A DNA stretch of 64,000 bases from the NCBI GenBank assembly GCA_964504565.1, contig CAZDEY010000008.1, positions 1 through 64,000 on the forward strand, given 5' to 3'. A model generated the notes under the pieces. It saw nothing but the letters and a program-made list of their open reading frames with translations, was not told the origin of the DNA and did no database searches. Of this stretch, positions 51,619 to 62,047 are shown piece after piece. The stretch's first letter is position 1. Each line of letters opens with the position of its first letter. The stretch is from Cesiribacter sp964504565. Lineage in GTDB: Bacteria; Bacteroidota; Bacteroidia; Cytophagales; Cyclobacteriaceae. Made by a program: the position numbers and the translations under genes.

Positions 51619-53927
51619 TTATTTGCTGGCAATTTTATCGTCCAGTTCAATAATCTTAACTTCTACCCTACGGCCTTCCTGCGCATTATCCGAACCATTT
51701 TCCGTAGCCCCGTAGCCGCGTGCCACAATTTTACGGCGCAACAAGCCTCGTTCGTTCATATAAGTAAGAACTGCATTTGCCCGTTCATTAGATAGCTTAC
51801 GGTTATGTTCCGCATCGCCATCATTAGAGGCATAGCCGCTAATTTCTACCCCCAGAAAATCCGAAGTTTTAACCTGCTCTAAAATCTTATTAAGTTTGGC
51901 TTCATCGTCGGCTTTCAGCGTTTTGCTATCAACTCCAAAGTATATCTTATGTACCGATTTCAGTAAGGCTTTATCGTAATTGGCTACCTGTTTCTCTTTC
52001 TGCTTGTCCGCTTCCTGGCTTACATAGAAGGTAGGAAGCGTATAAATTACCTCACCATTTACGGTTTTAGCCTCTAATTGGGTTTTGTCGTTTTCTTCGT
52101 AGTAATATACTACTTCAGCATCCTCAACATTCTTATTAGAAGTGGCTTCAAAATCTACATTGTCCACCGGATTAATTTCGTACATCAACTCCAGCATATA
52201 CTCAAAGGCATCAGTATCGCCGGCGCCAATTATAGTTTCCATCATTTCGTATACGTCTACGCTATCCTCCTTCACCATGGAGCTTTCCTTAATTTTTTTC
52301 AGATCGTGGTGCATAGGCTGGCCGGTATCGTAGAAGGCATTTTTTACCTGAACTTCTTGCCCTACTACAACATCGAACTGCTTAACCGGGCGCAGGAAAA
52401 TCTGCTGGAATATTTCGTAGAAGTAATCTTGGTTAGGAATATTAACATCGATAGAATACGGCAAATACCCCTCCGCTTTTACAATTAAATCGTAGTTGCG
52501 GCCTGGAGGTAGAATAATTAGGTAATTACCGGTTACCGGATCGGGGTTGTACACGTAGTCAATTTTACTACCGGTCTGAACATCTACCACAAAAATTTGA
52601 GTAGGCACCGGCTCTTCATTTTCACCAGCCAAAATCCGGCCTTTCATCATGGTTAGCGGAATATTGCGGTCTTCTTCCGGCATCTGGAAGGTATAAACAT
52701 CCTGACCACCCTGCCCGCCGGCCCTATCGCTGGCAAAATATGCCCGGCTACCATCGGCAGTTACGGTAAGATAGCTTTCGTTGGCTACGGTATTAAGTGG
52801 GTAGCCCATATTCTTACCCTTTTGCCATTTACCGGCTACGTAATCGGTACGCAAAATATCATTGCCGCCAATAGAGGTATTTCCATCCGACGTAAAGAAC
52901 AAGGTTTTACCATTGGGGTGAATGTAGGGGGCATCTTCATTAGCTGGGGTATTAACTTCCGGGCCTAAATTGACTGCCCGCCCCCAACTGCCGTTACTTT
53001 CCATTTCCGACATCCAGATATCCATACCGCCCTGACCGCCCGGACGATCGCTGGCAAAGAATATCCGTTGCCCGTTGGGGGTAATACTGGCTGTAGTTTC
53101 ACGGTGGCGGCTGTTAACATCGCCGCTTAGTTTTTTAGGCTGACCCCAGCTTTGGCCGCTGCGGTTTATAGTATATAAATTTCCCCCGGTATTATCATCC
53201 AGGAAAATAATCATGGTTTGGCCATCGGCTGACATACCGGCGGTTCCGGCATTGGCGCTACCAAAACTTATTGATTAGGCGGCGACCACTGGCCGTTTTC
53301 TTTGTACATCAGCATTATTTGCTCCTTCATGCCGCTGCGCCCCATATCAGCCAATTGGGTATACGCCATTACGGTTTCATCCGCATTTAGTACCGGGTTA
53401 TATTCGGTATTAGAAGTATTCATAGAAGCGGCCGGGCTTCTAAGGCTGATTGCTTTAGGGTTCCCCAACACTTCTACCATAATCTGAGCTTTTCTCTTCC
53501 GCTCGGCGGCTATTGATTTAGCCTTACCATCTGAGGCTTTTCCTTCGTATTTAGCAAAAGCTTCTAAGGCTTGCTGAGGCTCATTGTTTACCTGGTAGGC
53601 ATCACCTAAACTTAGCCAGAATTCGGCAGGTAGGTTTCCACTATCGGGCTGGGCTTTTTTCAGATAGGCCAGGGCCTTCTGCTTATCGTCCAGGCTTTTT
53701 TTGTGCAGGTAAGAGGCTCCTATTTTATAATTAAGGTAAGCTGACGATTCTCCGGCCTTCTCAGCATTTAAGTAATTTTCCAGCGCTTGGTCGTAATTAC
53801 CTATTTCGTAGAGCTTTTCGGCCCGGTACATGGTATCGGAGTTTTGTGCACTGGCAGAAAAGACCATTCCGCCCCATAAAGACACTATCAACCCTAACTG
53901 CCTTCCCAGTCTGTAAACTTTTTTCAT
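51619..53927 (-). pseudogene. PorE-like OmpA protein, split by a one-base frameshift
   Basis: Two open frames (53927-53268 and 53235-51619 with its upstream extension) form one protein of about 769 residues. N-terminal part: signal peptide to SASAQ, TPR helices (about 25-150), first propeller strands. C-terminal part: more PD40 blades (FFASDRPGGQGGMDIWMSEM, TLFFTSDGNTSIGGND), a regulatory-like domain, a long acidic spacer and an OmpA domain (EISGYASNDGDAEHN, GRRVEVKIIELD). The frames join if one A is added at about 53270 (CAATAAG to CAAATAAG). This is more likely a sequencing error than decay, since both parts keep family features. It lies 168 nt after the PorP/SprF gene on the same strand; a -7 box (TATTTTTG, 53951-53958) may drive it. 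Confidence 0.85.
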
Positions 53928-54095
53928 ACACCTAAACTAAATTAGCCTATCAAAAATAATCTTGAGGATGTGGTTAACCGCTGTGCAGTATTCACAACTT
54001 CAAAATTCTATAATTTAGGTGCTTAAATCCGTAGAAACTACGGCTGCTTATTACATAACTGCCTTACTAAGGTTAAAAAGAGATTTAAGGGTAGT

Positions 54096-55118
54096 TTAGA
54101 AGTGCGGGCAGGGAATTTGCCGCTTGTTTTGCGGGGGCTTTTTGGGGTTGCCTTGTTTAAACTGGTAAGAAAGAGTTACCTCGTGCGCGCCGCCGGTTGC
54201 AATTCCTAATGAACTTAGCGTATAATCAAAACTATACCCTATAGTGTAGCGGCCTTTTATTAAGCCCAGCATAAATATAGCTGCTTCGTTCTGGTTTCTA
54301 ACTTCATTGCCGGGTATGGGTATACCCCGGTACCATAAACCGGCCACTACCGGCTCCCAAGTAAGGTAACCACCCACGCTGGCCTGTTTAAAGCCACCTT
54401 GGTACTTAAACTCAAAGGTTGGGGTTATACTCCGTTCGCGGCCAAATTTATCTAAACCTACCCTAATTTCATCGGCCGGAAGGGCTATGCGGTAGCCCCC
54501 GTGCAGCGATATTTTGTAGGGCAGGTTGCCGTTGCCGGTATTATCGCCGTAGCTATAATCCGGCTGGTTTAGGTGCGACCAAGAAGCGCCCAGCCACCAC
54601 TGCGGGGTATATAGCATGCCACCCAGGCTAACATCAAACTGGTAAATCGGATCAAATATTCCTAAATCTTCCTGGGTTGGCTGGGTAAAACCGCCCGAGC
54701 TAAACTGATCGGCCCAGCGAAGGTTAGCAGTGTTAACCGCCCGCTGAATTACCCCTACACTAATGCCGGGGCGCAACGTCATGCCATTGGAAAGAGGTAG
54801 CTGATAGGCATAATTGGCGTGGGCACTTGTACTGCTTAAGCCCACCACACCCTGCCGGTCGTGCATTAGCAGCAAGCCTATGCCGCTGTCGTAGTCCTGC
54901 AGAAACTGATCGTAGTAGAAGGTATAGGTATCGAAACTGGCCTGATCTAGCTGGGGCCATTGGGTGCGGTAGCTCAGGCCGGCGCGGGCACTGGGTATAT
55001 TGCCCGTTAGCGCCGGGTTAAGGTACAGCGGATTGGCGTAATATTGAGAGAACTGCGGATCTTGAGCCCAGCTTAAGGATGGGACAAGCAATAGTAACCA
55101 GCGTAGATGTTTCAACAT
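54096..55118 (-). CDS. PorP/SprF family type IX secretion membrane protein
   Basis: 340 residues. Signal peptide to SLSWAQ, then DPQFSQYYANPLYLNPALTG, the hallmark N-terminus of PorP/SprF beta-barrel proteins. The family attaches type B CTD substrates to the cell surface; Flavobacterium SprF is needed for SprB display. ATG 55118 was selected over TTG 55124. It is divergent from the 1669-residue type B adhesin (167 nt between starts) and upstream of the PorE-like gene, making a dedicated surface-display module likely. Confidence 0.93.
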   Translation of the reverse strand: MLKHLRWLLLLVPSLSWAQDPQFSQYYANPLYLNPALTGNIPSARAGLSYRTQWPQLDQASFDTYTFYYDQFLQDYDSGIGLLLMHDRQGVVGLSSTSAHANYAYQLPLSNGMTLRPGISVGVIQRAVNTANLRWADQFSSGGFTQPTQEDLGIFDPIYQFDVSLGGMLYTPQWWLGASWSHLNQPDYSYGDNTGNGNLPYKISLHGGYRIALPADEIRVGLDKFGRERSITPTFEFKYQGGFKQASVGGYLTWEPVVAGLWYRGIPIPGNEVRNQNEAAIFMLGLIKGRYTIGYSFDYTLSSLGIATGGAHEVTLSYQFKQGNPKKPPQNKRQIPCPHF

Positions 55119-55285
55119 AGACAAATAAGAAAACCCTTAAATTTCTTAATTTTAAGGAAAAGGAAAAAACGATATGTGTAACGTAAGCAGATTTTCGTAT
55201 TCTATAAACGATACTTGGCGTTAGATCGTTTATAAAGTATCTTGTTTTTCTGAAAATACTACATTCAATACAAATTACCCCTTGC

Positions 55286-58200
55286 ATGATTGCTAAGCAA
55301 GTATTTAGAATAGCTACCCTTTGTATAATTAGCTTGTGGGCGGTACTTACTGCCTACACTGCCCAAGCCCAGAGCTGGCCTGATAACCGCTGGTATTTTG
55401 GCAATAGCAGTAACTGGATTGACTTTAGCCAGGGCACCGGCCAATTAGCTAACGGGCAAAGTACCCCTTACGGCACGGCTGGCAGTGTAGTAGCTACTAA
55501 CCCGCGTACGGGTGAGCTACTGTTTTACAGCGACGGCGTAAAATTAGTTGGTGCGGACGGCAGCGTAGTTTCGGAAGATTTAGGCGGCGATAATACCCTG
55601 AGCCAACCGGTGCAGGCCTTGCCGCAAGAGGGCAGCCAGGATACGTACTTTATAGTGGTACTAGACGAAAATAGAGAATTTAATTTCTATACTTATAATG
55701 TAACTACCCAGCAAATTATTGATGGCCCTACCTTAATACCGGTAAATTCAGGTACGCCAACCGGGGTTATGGAACTAGTAAGAACTACCTTCGGCACCAC
55801 CACTACCTACCAAATACTATTTCCAGTAATTGGTTCAGAAAACTCTTCTAATATTAGTGTATTAGGGTTAGCTGGAGGAATACCATCTGAAGTTGGCAGA
55901 AATATCTTGCCTACTAGTTCTACTGAATATTCCCCGCAAACAGCCATAACCTCCTTGGCGTTTAACCCCCAAAATAATTACCTAGTAGTTGGTCAGGATA
56001 GAAGCGATAGTGGCGAGCCGCTAAGTTTGTATGAACTAAACGGAGGCAACTATGAATTTGTAGATACGCTGGGCGTATTTACCAGCAAACCGGGGGCTAT
56101 TAATAGCCTGGCCTGGAAAGGAGAAACCCTTTTTGCCGCCCGCAGCAGTACCGTTGATAGTGGCACCGGCATCTGGCAAATTACCTACAACGCGCTGGAG
56201 TTAGAGCTTAGTGCTAATGCCATAGTAGAAAACAGCACCGGAATTTACCATCTAGATCTGCGCACCGGCCCCGACGGCCGGGTCTATCACCTTTACAAAC
56301 CTACTACCAATTCTAATGCTGAATTAGTAGGCTACGTTCAATCCCCAACCTCGGATAATGCAACCTTAGTTAGAGAGCACTTCAACAATACCGATTTCAA
56401 CAGCCGGCGCTTTAGCCGGGCGGCTGCATTACCTAGCATACCCATACCATCTAACGTACTATTCTCTAATACTTGTGCCGAAGGGCCACTATACTTATAT
56501 CCGCAATTAGATGAAAGTTACGGGCTGCCCGATAGTGTGGAATGGCTTACTGATCAAGGTGTAGTTTCAACGAAAATGCTGCCTGCACTTACTGCACCCG
56601 GTCAGGAAGGAAATGCTGATATTACATTTAAAGCCTACTACCCGGAAGGAATCTCTGAAACCCAAGTACAAGTACCGGTAAACGCCAAAATTGATTTACA
56701 GCTAACTGCTAGAATAAATGGAGGTGAAGAAGAGCCGGTTGAGCAGGAAATTATTTTGTGTGCGGGTGATGATGCAGAAGTTAAGCTAGTAGCTCAAGAC
56801 TCTGAAGGCACGGATATTACCAGTCAAGGCTCATTTTTCTGGTATAAGCCACAAAGTGTAGAATTAAGAGGCAAACAGCGGATAACCACTAATGAAAATG
56901 AAATTGTAATTGAAGCTATAACTGCTCAAGACCCGGATACGGGTGAAGACTTTTATGCTGAAGCCGGAACTTATTATTTAGTTTTTAACCAGCCCGGCGG
57001 CTGCGAAACCTATAAAGCGTTTAAGGTAGTAGTTTACAACGAAGGCAATACCCGGCAAAACCTCTGGTATTTTGGCGATGGTGCCGGAGTAGATTTTGCT
57101 AGTGGTACTCCGGTACCTACTCCGGCCGGTGACAACCAAATGATTGGTTCTAATAAAGCTATTGAAGGTACAACTATAGCAGTTGATGAAAATATATATC
57201 CCCTATTTTATACTAATGGAGTTCGACTTTGGGTGCAGGATTTTAATGATGATGGTGAAGACGATCTAGCTTCATTAACTAAAAATGGTGATGATGTACT
57301 AGGAGGCAGTAAGGATGTAGCCCAAAATTCTATATTGAAACAAGTGGCCTCAGATCCCACGCTATATTACTTACTCACAATTTCAAATGAAGGTGATGGG
57401 CGAAAGCTCTACTATAATATTGCCGATTTAAAAGGAAACTCCTCTGACCCTAATGGTGAAATTGCCTCTGATTTAGAATTAGCCTTTAATTCATCTGGAG
57501 CAGATGTGCCGGTTAGGAAGATTTTCTTTGGCGAAAATGTTAGCGAGAAATTAGCTGCTAACGAAAAACTTCGGCAAGGTGGCTGGCTGGTTACCCATGA
57601 GCTAGGCTCTAACCGATTTATAAGTTTTGAAGTGGCAGCCGATGGTTTAGGTACTGCCAAGTTTAGTTCAGCCGGTGCGGTTCATAATAACTCCGGGGGC
57701 TATATGGTTTTTTCACCAGATGGCAACCGTTTAGCCGCAGTAATTCCGGGAAATGGTGTAGAAATATACCATTTTGACTCAGAAACCGGCATGGTAAAAG
57801 ATAGTGCTGTAGTGAGCATTACTGCCGACCGCCTACCTGGTTCTAATGCTGATCAACTCTACGGAATTGGCTTCCAGAGTGATGGTATTCTAGCTATTAG
57901 TCAGGTCAATCCAGGGAAGTTGTATGCTATAGCCATTTCAGATACCCTTACTCAGGAAGAAATGATAAGCTCCATAAAAGCTGTAGAACTAGATGGTGAG
58001 TCAGGTAGATTAGGAGCCATTCAGCGGGGGCCGGACCGCAAGCTATATGTTTCCAATGTAGATACTGATAGATTGGGGAGTATTGAACTTTCTGTAGATA
58101 GTGAAACTCTTAAATTTACTATTGCTAAGTATAATTCATCGGCGGTAACCGGTTTAGCTGGCCAAGGTCAATTAGGTTTACCCAACTTGGTGGAACCTTC

Positions 58201-60295
58201 CAACAACTCTATAAATAATCCTACAATATCGGTTACTTCTGGTTGCATTGGAGACCCGGTTACGTTGAAAGGTACCCGACGCTACGATAATGAGCAGTAT
58301 ATATTTTTGGTGTTTGACGAGAATGGGGATATAATTTATAACCAAAGTAAAACGCCTCAAGATGCTGACTCCGTTGTGATTAAAGCAATTGATCATCCTT
58401 GGGTTTCTGAGCCTGGTAAATACACCGCCGAATTAAGGTTGTTTGCCTGCGATCTGACTTATCCTGAATCCAGTCCTATTTATGATAATGAGGAAGATAT
58501 AATCGAAGAGTTCTTCATTAGCCCCCAACCGGAAGCTGCCCTTAAAACTGCTGATGGAGAGGTGATTCAGCCGGAAAATCCGGATACCAGCCCAAATGTG
58601 TATCGACTAGAAGTTTGCAATGGCGAACAATATACTATTACTGCCGAAGCATTACTGGAAGGAGCTAATGATTTATTTAATGCTGAAGACTTTTTTTATG
58701 TATGGGAGTTAGCTGGAGCTGTATCTTTTCCACCTAGCCCTGTTCTTGAAAATGCTTCCGCTGGTGATTATATTCTTACACTAACCAATTTAGAAACTCA
58801 GTGTGAGCGCCTGGTTTATCTATTCATCCAAAACAAAGGCCCGGAAGTTGATTTTATTAACCCGGATGATGCCTTCTGCCGAGCTGATGGTACTAACGAA
58901 ACCAACGCTCCTAGTGAGATTTCTTTCGGTATAACCAACGAATCTACCCCCGACCCGGGCCGCTACGAGGTACTTTGGACCCTGAGCGTTAACGGCAGCG
59001 AATTTAACGAGGTGGAAGATCCCGACATCAACACCAAATTTACCCTGGAAACCGATACGCTGACTAACAGCTCAGTAATCGGCCAGTTCGTATTTGCGGT
59101 TAAGGTAACCGACATTTCTGATGACGAAGACTGTTTCAATACCGATACGCTAACCTACAACCTGGGCATTCCACCTAAGGCAGAGCTAGAGGCCAACGGC
59201 CTAACCTGCGCCGACGATGCCAGCGTTACGCTAACCGCTACCATTACCCGCTACCGCAATACCCAGCCCGGCGCATCGTATACCTATATCTGGTACCAAA
59301 ATGGAACCATAGTACAGTCCGGCCCTAACGCAAACTACGTTGTACCCAACACCGAAGATGGTTCTACCAACGGTGAGTACTATGTAGTTGCCGTTGATAA
59401 TTTGACTTCTTGCGAAAGTGATGCTTCTAACACTATTGACATAAATTTTGAAGATGTACTAACCGATATTAGAATCGACCCGGACGGCTCACTCTGCGGT
59501 GATGCTCCGTTCTTTACCCTACAGGCCAAGGTAGCGTATGGTGGTATCGGCAGATTAACCTATCAATGGTTCAGAAAGAATGAGGACGGAAGCGAAACGC
59601 CGGTTCCTCAAGATGCAGTGCCTAGCGAAATTAAAGTAAGCGAAGGCACCTATTTTGTTACCGTTACCCTGGAAAATGACAGCGAATGCGGTAATCAATC
59701 GGCAACTTCCGAAGACTACACCGTTAAGCCGGTGCCTGACGGGGTGCTTAGCCCGCCCTACACGCTTTGCCCAACCAGCGAGGAGCCATCGCTTAGGGTA
59801 ACCGTAATTAAGCCTAACTTGCCCAGTAATTTCGATTCGGATCAGTACGATTTTGAGTGGCGCGATGCTAATGACATGATAGTAGGCAAGGGCGATTCAT
59901 TAGTAACCTTTAGCCCGGGCAACTACACTTTACGTATTGATGATTGCCCGGTAACTGAATTTGAGGTAATAGAAGATTGTACGCCTCAACTACTATTTCC
60001 TAATGTTTTTAGGCCCGGCAGTAACGTGAATGTAAATAGCTATTTTCACATTGTTAATAAAGGGATTATTAATGATATAAAGGACGGCTCGTTTGAAATA
60101 ATTATCTACAATCGGTGGGGCGAGGCTATTTACCAATCATTTGCACCCAATTTTGAGTGGCGGGGAACTAATAAAAACTCCGGGCAGGAGGTTATGACCG
60201 GCACATACGCCTACGTGGTTCGCTACCAGAACCGTACGGGCAGCGATACCGAAAAGGTTAGGGTACAGCGGGGCGGCGTTACGCTTTTAAGGTAG
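55286..60295 (+). CDS. giant adhesin with gliding-motility type B C-terminal domain
   Basis: 1669 residues. Signal peptide to AYTAQAQ. Two beta-propeller-like regions start with similar motifs, RWYFGNSSNWIDF near residue 35 and NLWYFGDGAGVDF near 594; both contain DGRVYH/DRKLYV-type strands. Ig/PKD-like domains follow (about 1010-1560). The last 100 residues (LLFPNVFRPGS, FEIIIYNRWGEAIYQS, GTYAYVVRYQ) are the CHU_C/type B T9SS sorting domain. It should be exported by T9SS and held on the surface by the divergent PorP/SprF protein. Target ligand unknown. Confidence 0.92.
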   Translation: MIAKQVFRIATLCIISLWAVLTAYTAQAQSWPDNRWYFGNSSNWIDFSQGTGQLANGQSTPYGTAGSVVATNPRTGELLFYSDGVKLVGADGSVVSEDLGGDNTLSQPVQALPQEGSQDTYFIVVLDENREFNFYTYNVTTQQIIDGPTLIPVNSGTPTGVMELVRTTFGTTTTYQILFPVIGSENSSNISVLGLAGGIPSEVGRNILPTSSTEYSPQTAITSLAFNPQNNYLVVGQDRSDSGEPLSLYELNGGNYEFVDTLGVFTSKPGAINSLAWKGETLFAARSSTVDSGTGIWQITYNALELELSANAIVENSTGIYHLDLRTGPDGRVYHLYKPTTNSNAELVGYVQSPTSDNATLVREHFNNTDFNSRRFSRAAALPSIPIPSNVLFSNTCAEGPLYLYPQLDESYGLPDSVEWLTDQGVVSTKMLPALTAPGQEGNADITFKAYYPEGISETQVQVPVNAKIDLQLTARINGGEEEPVEQEIILCAGDDAEVKLVAQDSEGTDITSQGSFFWYKPQSVELRGKQRITTNENEIVIEAITAQDPDTGEDFYAEAGTYYLVFNQPGGCETYKAFKVVVYNEGNTRQNLWYFGDGAGVDFASGTPVPTPAGDNQMIGSNKAIEGTTIAVDENIYPLFYTNGVRLWVQDFNDDGEDDLASLTKNGDDVLGGSKDVAQNSILKQVASDPTLYYLLTISNEGDGRKLYYNIADLKGNSSDPNGEIASDLELAFNSSGADVPVRKIFFGENVSEKLAANEKLRQGGWLVTHELGSNRFISFEVAADGLGTAKFSSAGAVHNNSGGYMVFSPDGNRLAAVIPGNGVEIYHFDSETGMVKDSAVVSITADRLPGSNADQLYGIGFQSDGILAISQVNPGKLYAIAISDTLTQEEMISSIKAVELDGESGRLGAIQRGPDRKLYVSNVDTDRLGSIELSVDSETLKFTIAKYNSSAVTGLAGQGQLGLPNLVEPSNNSINNPTISVTSGCIGDPVTLKGTRRYDNEQYIFLVFDENGDIIYNQSKTPQDADSVVIKAIDHPWVSEPGKYTAELRLFACDLTYPESSPIYDNEEDIIEEFFISPQPEAALKTADGEVIQPENPDTSPNVYRLEVCNGEQYTITAEALLEGANDLFNAEDFFYVWELAGAVSFPPSPVLENASAGDYILTLTNLETQCERLVYLFIQNKGPEVDFINPDDAFCRADGTNETNAPSEISFGITNESTPDPGRYEVLWTLSVNGSEFNEVEDPDINTKFTLETDTLTNSSVIGQFVFAVKVTDISDDEDCFNTDTLTYNLGIPPKAELEANGLTCADDASVTLTATITRYRNTQPGASYTYIWYQNGTIVQSGPNANYVVPNTEDGSTNGEYYVVAVDNLTSCESDASNTIDINFEDVLTDIRIDPDGSLCGDAPFFTLQAKVAYGGIGRLTYQWFRKNEDGSETPVPQDAVPSEIKVSEGTYFVTVTLENDSECGNQSATSEDYTVKPVPDGVLSPPYTLCPTSEEPSLRVTVIKPNLPSNFDSDQYDFEWRDANDMIVGKGDSLVTFSPGNYTLRIDDCPVTEFEVIEDCTPQLLFPNVFRPGSNVNVNSYFHIVNKGIINDIKDGSFEIIIYNRWGEAIYQSFAPNFEWRGTNKNSGQEVMTGTYAYVVRYQNRTGSDTEKVRVQRGGVTLLR

Positions 60296-60333
60296 TTTAC
60301 TTAACTTGCACCCGAACCGAGAACTAGCAATAA

Positions 60334-61104
60334 ATGTCGTTAATAGCTATAATTTCCCCCGCTAAAACCCAAAATTTTAGTAAAGAAAAAATTAAACATG
60401 AGGTTACTCAAGCCCGCTTTCAAGCTGAAAGCAAGCAGTTAGTAAACGAACTCAAAAAGCTTTCGGAACAAGACATACAAACGCTTATGGGCGTAAGTAG
60501 TGATTTAGCCCATTTAAATAAGGAACGCTTTGCCGCCTATGCCCCGGAGTTTACCGAGCAAAACGCTAAAGCCGCCATGTACGCCTTTGAAGGTGATGTA
60601 TATAAAAGCCTGGAGAAAAAGCAGTACTCCGCCGGCCAGCTTAGCTACGCCCAAAAACACCTCCGTATACTTTCCGGCCTGTATGGCCTACTACGTCCGC
60701 TGGATTTAATTCAGCCTTACCGCCTAGAGATGAAAACCCCGCTGGCTACTCAAGCCGGAAAAAACCTGTACCAGTTCTGGGATACTAAGCTTACGGATAC
60801 CCTTAACAAGGATTTGGAAGAAATTGGAGGAAACACGCTGATAAATTTGGCTTCTAACGAATACAGCAAAGCCTTACAACTGAAAAAGCTAAATGCTAAA
60901 GTAATTACCCCTCAGTTTAAGGACTACAAAGACGGTAAACTTAAAACCATTGCCATTTTTGCCAAGCAGGCCCGCGGGTCTATGGCTAACTATATTATAA
61001 TCAATAAGCTGCAGAAGCCCGAAAAGTTAAAACTATTTGATGCCATGGGCTACAGCTACGATGCTAAAGCCAGTACTGACACTACCTGGCTTTTTACCCG
61101 ATGA
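60334..61104 (+). CDS. yaaA: peroxide stress protein YaaA
   Basis: 256 residues, full-length YaaA (DUF328/UPF0246). Typical blocks: LIAIISPAKTQNF at the N-terminus, AYAPEFTEQNAKAAMYAFEG, LSGLYGLLRPLDLIQPYRLE and NLASNEYSK. In E. coli it limits free iron during peroxide stress and binds DNA. Its last 4 nt overlap the next gene (ATGA), implying translational coupling. No Fur-type operator was found in front of it. Confidence 0.95.
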   Translation: MSLIAIISPAKTQNFSKEKIKHEVTQARFQAESKQLVNELKKLSEQDIQTLMGVSSDLAHLNKERFAAYAPEFTEQNAKAAMYAFEGDVYKSLEKKQYSAGQLSYAQKHLRILSGLYGLLRPLDLIQPYRLEMKTPLATQAGKNLYQFWDTKLTDTLNKDLEEIGGNTLINLASNEYSKALQLKKLNAKVITPQFKDYKDGKLKTIAIFAKQARGSMANYIIINKLQKPEKLKLFDAMGYSYDAKASTDTTWLFTR

Positions 61105-62006
61105 ACAAATTTTTAGTTACTATAGCTATACTTCTAACTGGTTTGGTTCAGCCTGGCTGGGGGCAATTGCCTACCCCACCCGGTACGGTACAGTTAACCG
61201 ATAGCCTGTACATTGATGTAAACGAACTTTCTAATTTAGCCTGGCTTGAATATTTATACTACGTTAAATTAGATAGTTCGGCCCGCACCTACCTGGCAAG
61301 CCTGCCGGACAATACCGTTTGGCAGGGCCTATATAATACATCGGATTCGGCATTTAATTATTTAAACAAACCTGAATACCGATACTTTCCGGTAGTAGGC
61401 ATTACCCATAAACAAGCTACGGAATACTGCAAATGGCGAAGCAAAGTGGTTACTCAAAAATTTAGTAGCGATGTCCAACTTCGCCAGCAGTTCAATTTAC
61501 AGGAATCAGATTACATACAGGTAACCTACCGCCTGCCTACCGAAGAAGAATGGCTACTTGCCGCCGGCTCAGAAAGTGGGAATGAATTTGGGTTAGGCGA
61601 ACCTTTCCAAAAAATTCCTAAGGAATGGAAGGCTAAAGCTTTTTACCCTAACCGTTTAGAAGAGGACCTGAGCTATAAGGAATTTAAAAAGAGATTTAAA
61701 AGCGCCCGTAAGGAAAAAATTATGCCCCGCTTTGTCTCACTCTTTATATTTCCGGGCTTGTTCTCGTTTCGGTACGATACCCCGGTAGCCAATAACTCCG
61801 GGATAAAGGATAGCCAAGGCATATACAATTTATTAGGAAACGTGGCCGAAATGACGGCTACCCCCGGCCTGGCCAAAGGTGGTAGCTTTTTGCACCCGCC
61901 CGCCGAGTGCACTATCAATAGCGAACAGTTTTATAGCCGACCCCAGGTTTGGCTGGGCTTTAGGTGCGTAGCTGAGGTAAAAGTTATCCGCCGAAGTTTT
62001 CAGTAA
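61101..62006 (+). CDS. secreted formylglycine-generating-enzyme-like (SUMF1) protein
   Basis: 301 residues. Signal peptide to GWGQ, then an FGE-sulfatase/SUMF1 fold: PVVGITHKQATEYCKWRSK, YRLPTEEEWLLAAG, GIYNLLGNVAEM, GGSFLHPPAE and GFRCVAEV. The two active-site cysteines of true FGEs are not evident, so it is probably a structural member like GldJ or GldK of the gliding machinery rather than an enzyme. It overlaps yaaA by 4 nt and precedes a membrane protein gene by 41 nt. Confidence 0.85.
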   Translation: MNKFLVTIAILLTGLVQPGWGQLPTPPGTVQLTDSLYIDVNELSNLAWLEYLYYVKLDSSARTYLASLPDNTVWQGLYNTSDSAFNYLNKPEYRYFPVVGITHKQATEYCKWRSKVVTQKFSSDVQLRQQFNLQESDYIQVTYRLPTEEEWLLAAGSESGNEFGLGEPFQKIPKEWKAKAFYPNRLEEDLSYKEFKKRFKSARKEKIMPRFVSLFIFPGLFSFRYDTPVANNSGIKDSQGIYNLLGNVAEMTATPGLAKGGSFLHPPAECTINSEQFYSRPQVWLGFRCVAEVKVIRRSFQ

Positions 62007-62047
62007 ACTTAGCAGCCAGAGCCTAGTTTACCTATAAAACCTCTGCT

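Noticed and set aside
52078..52488. Plus-strand 136-codon ORF opposite the second PorE-like gene
   Set aside because: Antisense shadow with no recognisable motif; codon pattern follows the minus-strand gene.
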